Shown here: piece by piece, positions 60,465 through 64,000 of the stretch
How the letters are laid out: each line of letters starts with the position of its first letter
Numbering within the stretch: position 1 is the first letter of the stretch
The notes under the pieces: generated by a model
Database searches by the model: none
What the model was told of the DNA's origin: nothing
What the model saw: the letters and a program-made list of their open reading frames with translations, nothing else
Program-made: the position numbers and the translations under genes
NCBI GenBank assembly: GCA_947168045.1
Contig: CAMVKN010000009.1
Span: 19,652 to 83,651 of the forward strand
From: an uncultured Prevotellaceae bacterium
GTDB taxonomy: Bacteria; Bacteroidota; Bacteroidia; Bacteroidales; Bacteroidaceae
Reading direction: 5' to 3'
DNA: 64,000 bases

Positions 60465-61055
60465 ATGAATAATATGGGCGTGCAAGGTAATTACTCCCCT
60501 CCCTACAAGGGAGGGGCTGGGAGTGGGTCTCTTTTCTCCACTTTCTTCAAGATTGGCATGTTCACCCTCGGGGGTGGATATGCCATGATTCCTATTATCG
60601 AGGCAGAGGTGGTTGACAAGCACAAGTGGGTGACACGTGAGGAGTTCCTCGACCTCATCGCCGTGGCGCAGAGCTGTCCAGGCGTGTTTGCGGCCAACAT
60701 CAGCATCTTCATCGGTTATAAGCTGAAGAAGGTGCCGGGGGCCGTCGTCACCTGTCTGGGCACCTGTCTGCCGTCGTTCCTCATCATCCTCCTCATCGCC
60801 ATGTTCTTCCGCCACTTCCAGGACAACCCTGTCGTGGCAAGCATCTTCAGGGGCATACGTCCCGCCGTGGTGGCGCTCATCGCCGTGCCGACGTTCAACC
60901 TGGCCAAGAGCGCCGGTATCACCTGGGCCACCTGCTGGATTCCCATCGTCAGCGCCGTGCTCATCTGGCTCCTCGGCGTCTCGCCCATCCTCATCATCCT
61001 CATGGCTGCCCTCGGCGGCTATGTCTATGGCACGCTCATCAAACCAACGGAATAA
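60465..61055 (+). CDS. Chromate transporter (ChrA half), subunit 1, with repeat-derived N-terminus
   Basis: A 196-residue inner-membrane protein. After residue 25 it reads LFSTFFKIGMFTLGGGYAMIPIIE, the usual start of CHR-domain transporters, followed by VTREEFLDLIAVAQSCPGVFAANIS and the FRGIRPAVVALI motif. Family members begin directly at that helix. Here the first ~24 residues (NYSPPYKGGAGSGS) come from a C-rich palindromic element (60478-60530). Another in-frame start (TTG at 60456) is possible. Two half-size CHR genes in tandem, as here, work as a heterodimeric pair. The substrate may be chromate or another anion; the annotation comes from the family. Confidence 0.88.
   Translation: MNNMGVQGNYSPPYKGGAGSGSLFSTFFKIGMFTLGGGYAMIPIIEAEVVDKHKWVTREEFLDLIAVAQSCPGVFAANISIFIGYKLKKVPGAVVTCLGTCLPSFLIILLIAMFFRHFQDNPVVASIFRGIRPAVVALIAVPTFNLAKSAGITWATCWIPIVSAVLIWLLGVSPILIILMAALGGYVYGTLIKPTE
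60478..60530. repeat. C-rich palindromic element at the chrA start
   Basis: GGCGTGCAAGGTAATTACTCCCCTCCCTACAAGGGAGGGG then CTGGGAGTGGGT. The flank CGTGCAAG-TAA recurs in the amidase gene (34636) and in the long inverted repeat (47032). Confidence 0.8.
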
Positions 61056-61058
61056 AAA

Positions 61059-61097
61059 GCCCACCCCGACCCCTCCCGAGGGGAGGGGAGTATTGAT
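61059..61097. repeat. C-rich palindromic element between the two chrA genes
   Basis: CCCACCCCGACCCCTCCCGAGGGGAGGGGAGTATTGAT ends directly at the ATG of the second gene (61098). Confidence 0.8.
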
Positions 61098-61673
61098 ATG
61101 ATATTCTTACAGTTGTTCTTCACCTTCTTCCAGATAGGACTCTTCGGCTTCGGCGGAGGCTACGGCATGCTCTCGCTCATACAGACTGAGGTGGTGCACC
61201 ACTGGGGATGGATGACCACGTCAGAGTTCACCGACATCGTGGCCGTGAGCCAGATGACGCCAGGACCCATCGGCATCAACTCGGCCACCTACTGCGGCTA
61301 TACCGCGGTGCACAATGCCGGCATGGGCAACACCATGGCCGTCCTCGGCTCAGCCACCGCCACCTTTGCGCTGGTGTTGCCGTCGCTCATCCTGATGATT
61401 CTCATCTCGAAGATGTTCCTGCGCTACATGAAGCACCCCACGGTGCAGAATGTCTTTGCCGGACTGCGTCCCGCCGTGGTGGGACTGCTGGCTGCCGCCA
61501 CGCTGCTGCTGTGCACCAAGGAGAACTTCTCAACGCCTGCCGACAACCCCTGGCAGTTCTGGATTAGCGTCTTCCTTTTCGTCGCCACCTTCATCGGCAC
61601 CAAGGTGTTCAAGATTAACCCCATCAAGCTCATCGTCATGGCTGGCTTCGCCGGACTGCTGCTGCTCTACTGA
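61098..61673 (+). CDS. Chromate transporter (ChrA half), subunit 2
   Basis: A 191-residue inner-membrane protein of the CHR family, starting MIFLQLFFTFFQIGLFGFGGGYGMLSLIQ and containing MTTSEFTDIVAVSQMTPGPIGINSATYCGY and the second half-motif GLRPAVVGLLAAA. Five to six hydrophobic segments are visible. It is the partner of the gene 42 nt upstream. The gap is taken up by a palindromic element that abuts the ATG. The two halves show clear mutual similarity in the FFQIG/FFKIG and RPAVV motifs, as expected for antiparallel CHR halves. Confidence 0.9.
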   Translation: MIFLQLFFTFFQIGLFGFGGGYGMLSLIQTEVVHHWGWMTTSEFTDIVAVSQMTPGPIGINSATYCGYTAVHNAGMGNTMAVLGSATATFALVLPSLILMILISKMFLRYMKHPTVQNVFAGLRPAVVGLLAAATLLLCTKENFSTPADNPWQFWISVFLFVATFIGTKVFKINPIKLIVMAGFAGLLLLY

Positions 61674-61782
61674 CATGGGGTTCAACGGCCGACAGTGCTG
61701 AAAGAATGAAAAAAAGCCGCGCTGGCAGGTTAAATTATTATAATAATGTACGCGAAATTGATGCTATTCTGTGCCTAATCGC

Positions 61783-61791
61783 TATTTTTGC
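61783..61791 (+). promoter_or_regulatory. -7 element for the OmpA lipoprotein gene
   Basis: TATTTTTGC, 20 nt before the ATG at 61812. Confidence 0.55.
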
Positions 61792-61811
61792 AAGCGAATT
61801 TAACTCACTAA

Positions 61812-62681
61812 ATGCAGAAGATTATGAAACAGAACATCTTATTGATGACTTTAGCCGCAGGACTGCTGCTGAGCAGCTGCGCCTCAAAGAAGGAGCTCGT
61901 GGGATGCCGCGAGGAGAACAAGAGTCTGAGCAGCTCGCTGCAGACCACCAAGGAAGACCTGGCCGCCAAGAACGCACGCATCACAGCGCTGGAGGAGCAG
62001 CAGAAGGGATTGCAGCAGGCACTGAAGGCTTCTGAGCAGAAGTATGCCAAGCTGCAGGAGAGCCTGGACAAGAGCCTCAGCAATGCCAACCAGAACAATG
62101 TCTCGATTGAGAAGCTCGTGGACCAGATTAACGAGTCAAACCAGTACATACGCCACCTCGTGGAGGTGAAGTCGAAGAGCGACTCGCTGAACATGGTGCT
62201 GACCAACAACCTCACACGCTCGCTCTCGCGCGAGGAGCTGAAGGAGGTCGACGTGCAGGTGCTCAAGGGCGTGGTCTACATCTCGCTGGCCGACAACATG
62301 CTGTTCCGCAGCGGCGGCTATGAGATTAACCCGCGTGCCGCAGAGACGCTGTCGAAGATTGCCAAGATTATCACAGACTACAAGGACTACGACGTGCTGG
62401 TGGAGGGTAACACCGACAATGTGCCCATCTCGCGCGAAAACATCCGCAACAACTGGGACCTCTCGTGTCTGCGTGCCTCCAGCGTCGTGCAGGAGCTGCA
62501 GAACAAGTACAATGTTGACCCGAAGCGGCTCACCGCCGGTGGCCGTGGCGAGTACAACCCCCTGCAGCCCAACGACAGCGAGGTGGGCAAGCAGCGCAAT
62601 CGCCGTACGCAAATCATCATCACGCCGAAGCTCGACGAGTTCATGGAACTCATCGGCGAGGCTCCTGAAACTGAGAAGTAA
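61812..62681 (+). CDS. OmpA-family peptidoglycan-associated lipoprotein
   Basis: A 289-residue lipoprotein (lipobox LSSC, Cys23). Residues ~30-115 form a long coiled coil (EENKSLSSSLQTTKEDLAAK...). The C-terminal OmpA domain (about 150-275) has FRSGGYEINPRAAETLSKIA, the peptidoglycan-binding DYDVLVEGNTDNVPIS and the RRTQIIITPK end. It should tether the outer membrane to the cell wall. ATG codons at 61812 and 61824 are both possible. The stop TAA is followed without a gap by the GTG start of the DUF4251 gene, so the pair is translationally coupled. Confidence 0.9.
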   Translation: MQKIMKQNILLMTLAAGLLLSSCASKKELVGCREENKSLSSSLQTTKEDLAAKNARITALEEQQKGLQQALKASEQKYAKLQESLDKSLSNANQNNVSIEKLVDQINESNQYIRHLVEVKSKSDSLNMVLTNNLTRSLSREELKEVDVQVLKGVVYISLADNMLFRSGGYEINPRAAETLSKIAKIITDYKDYDVLVEGNTDNVPISRENIRNNWDLSCLRASSVVQELQNKYNVDPKRLTAGGRGEYNPLQPNDSEVGKQRNRRTQIIITPKLDEFMELIGEAPETEK

Positions 62682-63194
62682 GTGAAGGGCAAGGCACGGA
62701 CTGTCGTCATCGCTGTCCTCTCAGCCATGGTCATCCTTGCTGGGGTGGGCTGCGCCTCGTCGCAGCAGCGGGCTGAGCGGGCAGCGCTGGCACGGCAGAT
62801 GGTGAACAAGGCCCTGGACATGCGTCAGTGGCACATCGACATCACTGCGATGAACACGATGCGCTACGGTGCAAGGACGGTGGCCACCGATTTCTATTTG
62901 GAACTGCGTAACGACACGTTGCGCAGTTATTTACCTTATCTCGGACAGGCTCATGTGGCGCCGATGCATGGCTACGCGCAGGGACTTAACTTTGAGGCCC
63001 CTGTGCTGGGCTATCAGGAGAAGCAGGTGAAGGGCTGCCGCATGCTCGACCTGGACGTAAAGACGCAGGAGGACCGGCTGCACTACACCATCGAGGTGTT
63101 CGACACCGGCAAGGCGTCCGTCCGTGTCAGCTCGGTGAACCGCGACCCCATCAGCTTTGACGGCGACCTGACCGATGAAACAATTACGAAATGA
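62682..63194 (+). CDS. DUF4251 lipoprotein
   Basis: A 170-residue protein with a GTG start directly after the upstream stop, a signal peptide and lipobox AGVGC (Cys24). DUF4251 landmarks are HIDITAMNTMRYGARTVA, LRSYLPYLGQAHVAPMHGYAQGLNFEAP and the closing SVNRDPISFDG. DUF4251 proteins are small Bacteroidales lipoproteins of unknown function. The GTG is preferred over a later ATG because only it retains the full signal peptide. It is followed after one nt by the GH43 gene. Confidence 0.85.
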   Translation: MKGKARTVVIAVLSAMVILAGVGCASSQQRAERAALARQMVNKALDMRQWHIDITAMNTMRYGARTVATDFYLELRNDTLRSYLPYLGQAHVAPMHGYAQGLNFEAPVLGYQEKQVKGCRMLDLDVKTQEDRLHYTIEVFDTGKASVRVSSVNRDPISFDGDLTDETITK

Positions 63195-63195
63195 G

Positions 63196-64000
63196 ATGAA
63201 CGGAACCAAGACAAACGGCGTGAGGACGTGGATGGTCGGCGCCGGACTGCTGCTGTCGGCACTGTCGGCGGCGGCGCAGAACCCAGTGAAGGGCGACTAC
63301 GGCTATCTGTACTGCCACATGAGCGACGGTGGCGAGTACACCGCATACGCACTGAGTCGCGACGGCTACCACTATGAAGATGTCAACGGCGGACGGCCCG
63401 TCATAGACCCGAAGGTGCACGCCCGCATAGAGGGTGGACAGCGCGATGCCTACATCTGTCGCTCATGGGACGGCAAGGACTATGTCATGGTGGCCACCGA
63501 CATGTGTGTGGCCAAGAGCAAGAAGTGGGACAACTATGGCATCGACCTCATGCGCAGCGACGACCTCATCCACTGGGAGAGCGTCACCTTCGACTTCAGA
63601 AAGGGACTGGAGATATTCTGCGACCAGGCCCACCCCCGGCTCCTCCCTGAAGGGAAGGAAGTGGACGGCTCTCCAGACAGCATGTCTATCTACTCCCCTC
63701 CCTACAAGGGAGGGGCCGGGGGAGGGTCTGCCTATAAGGACTGGAGCACCGTTAACCGCGTGTGGGCGCCGCAGATATTCTGGGACCCCGACTATGTGTG
63801 GGACAATGGCGACCGTGGCGGCTACTTCATCTACTACTCCATGTGGAACCGCGCTGAGGAGCCTTACGACCGCATGTACTACAGCTATGCTGACAAGAGC
63901 TTCACCCAGCTGACACAGCCCAAGTTGCTCTTCGACTGGGGTTACGCCACCATCGATGCCGACATCAACCTGCTCAGCGACGGTCTCTACCACATGCTCA
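63196..64000 (+). CDS. GH43-family glycoside hydrolase, 5' part (runs off the window)
   Basis: An open frame of 268 codons to the window end. It begins 1 nt after the DUF4251 stop with a signal peptide (LLLSALSAAAQNP). GH43-type features are RDAYICRSWDGKDYVM, SDDLIHWESVTFDF, VWAPQIFWDPDYVW, RAEEPYDRMYYSYADKSF and DWGYATIDADINLLSDGLYHM. Enzymes of this family release arabinose or xylose from plant polysaccharides. Between FCDQ and DWSTVNRVWAPQ about 35 extra residues are encoded by two inverted copies of the C-rich palindromic element (63627-63731). The frame is kept. A complete sequence is needed to place the subfamily. Confidence 0.82.
   Translation, partial: MNGTKTNGVRTWMVGAGLLLSALSAAAQNPVKGDYGYLYCHMSDGGEYTAYALSRDGYHYEDVNGGRPVIDPKVHARIEGGQRDAYICRSWDGKDYVMVATDMCVAKSKKWDNYGIDLMRSDDLIHWESVTFDFRKGLEIFCDQAHPRLLPEGKEVDGSPDSMSIYSPPYKGGAGGGSAYKDWSTVNRVWAPQIFWDPDYVWDNGDRGGYFIYYSMWNRAEEPYDRMYYSYADKSFTQLTQPKLLFDWGYATIDADINLLSDGLYHML
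63627..63731. repeat. Paired inverted C-rich palindromic elements inside the GH43 gene
   Basis: GGCCCACCCCCGGCTCCTCC (63628 on) and, inverted, GTCTATCTACTCCCCTCCC...GGGAGGGGCCGGGGGAGGGT (63684-63727). The second copy has the conserved GGGGAGTAGATAGAC flank in reverse. It is arranged as in the amidase gene. Confidence 0.8.

Noticed and set aside
60465..61673. Frameshift splitting one chrA gene into two
   Set aside because: Both halves have complete CHR domains with their own starts. Tandem half-size genes are a normal form of this family.

Overview
The window is about 64 kb from a Bacteroidota chromosome, most likely a Prevotella-type member of the Bacteroidales. Four things point there: promoters of the TAnnTTTGC type in front of most operons with little sign of Shine-Dalgarno sequences, type V (Mfa/Fim) fimbrillins, the families DUF3575, DUF5119, DUF4251, LruC/DUF4842 and VirE/DUF3874, and exported proteins that end in short sorting-domain-like tails.

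Layout. 64-19168 is a divergent fimbrial locus. A five-gene minus-strand operon encodes three fimbrillins, a 2,822-residue Ig-rich secreted protein and a fourth fimbrillin. A plus-strand operon encodes an OmpA/DUF3575 outer-membrane protein, a DUF5119 lipoprotein and a fifth fimbrillin. 19169-20606 holds hairpins, a heavily eroded IS66 relic and tRNA-His. 20607-25863 carries a lipoprotein, the LemA/DUF2207 pair and an oxaloacetate-decarboxylase-alpha-like carboxyltransferase with an unusual biotin-site motif. 26087-32546 has a large GH2 beta-galactosidase, a nitroreductase and an M6 metalloprotease. 32751-35883 is a run of a free-standing class II ribonucleotide reductase C-terminal domain, FolB, an N-acetylmuramoyl-L-alanine amidase with a SPOR domain, and an MlaD-type protein. 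36156-46780 carries dnaA, an MG2-type exported protein, a ROK kinase, a TonB receptor, a CotH/ricin protein and ManA. 47216-51114 is an LruC-type lipoprotein and a VirE-type ATPase, bracketed by C-rich repeats. 51674-56163 is a PL11 rhamnogalacturonan lyase and a type I pullulanase. 56274-64000 has purL, two half-size chromate transporters, an OmpA lipoprotein, a DUF4251 lipoprotein and a GH43 enzyme cut by the window edge.

The most striking feature is several families of short repeats, some palindromic, that lie between genes and also inside genes without breaking the reading frame. Insertions appear in purL (at least five plus the C-terminus), the amidase linker, the pullulanase catalytic domain, the MG2 protein, the VirE ATPase and the GH43 enzyme, as well as at the FolB C-terminus and the start of chrA. 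They add runs such as EVSGEKQ or SPPYKGGAG to otherwise conserved proteins. The situation resembles the protein-coding palindromic elements of Rickettsia.

Functionally the window combines surface adhesion, plant and host polysaccharide breakdown (GH2, PL11, GH13, GH43) and housekeeping. All similarity calls come from reading the sequence and recalled family features; no database search was run.
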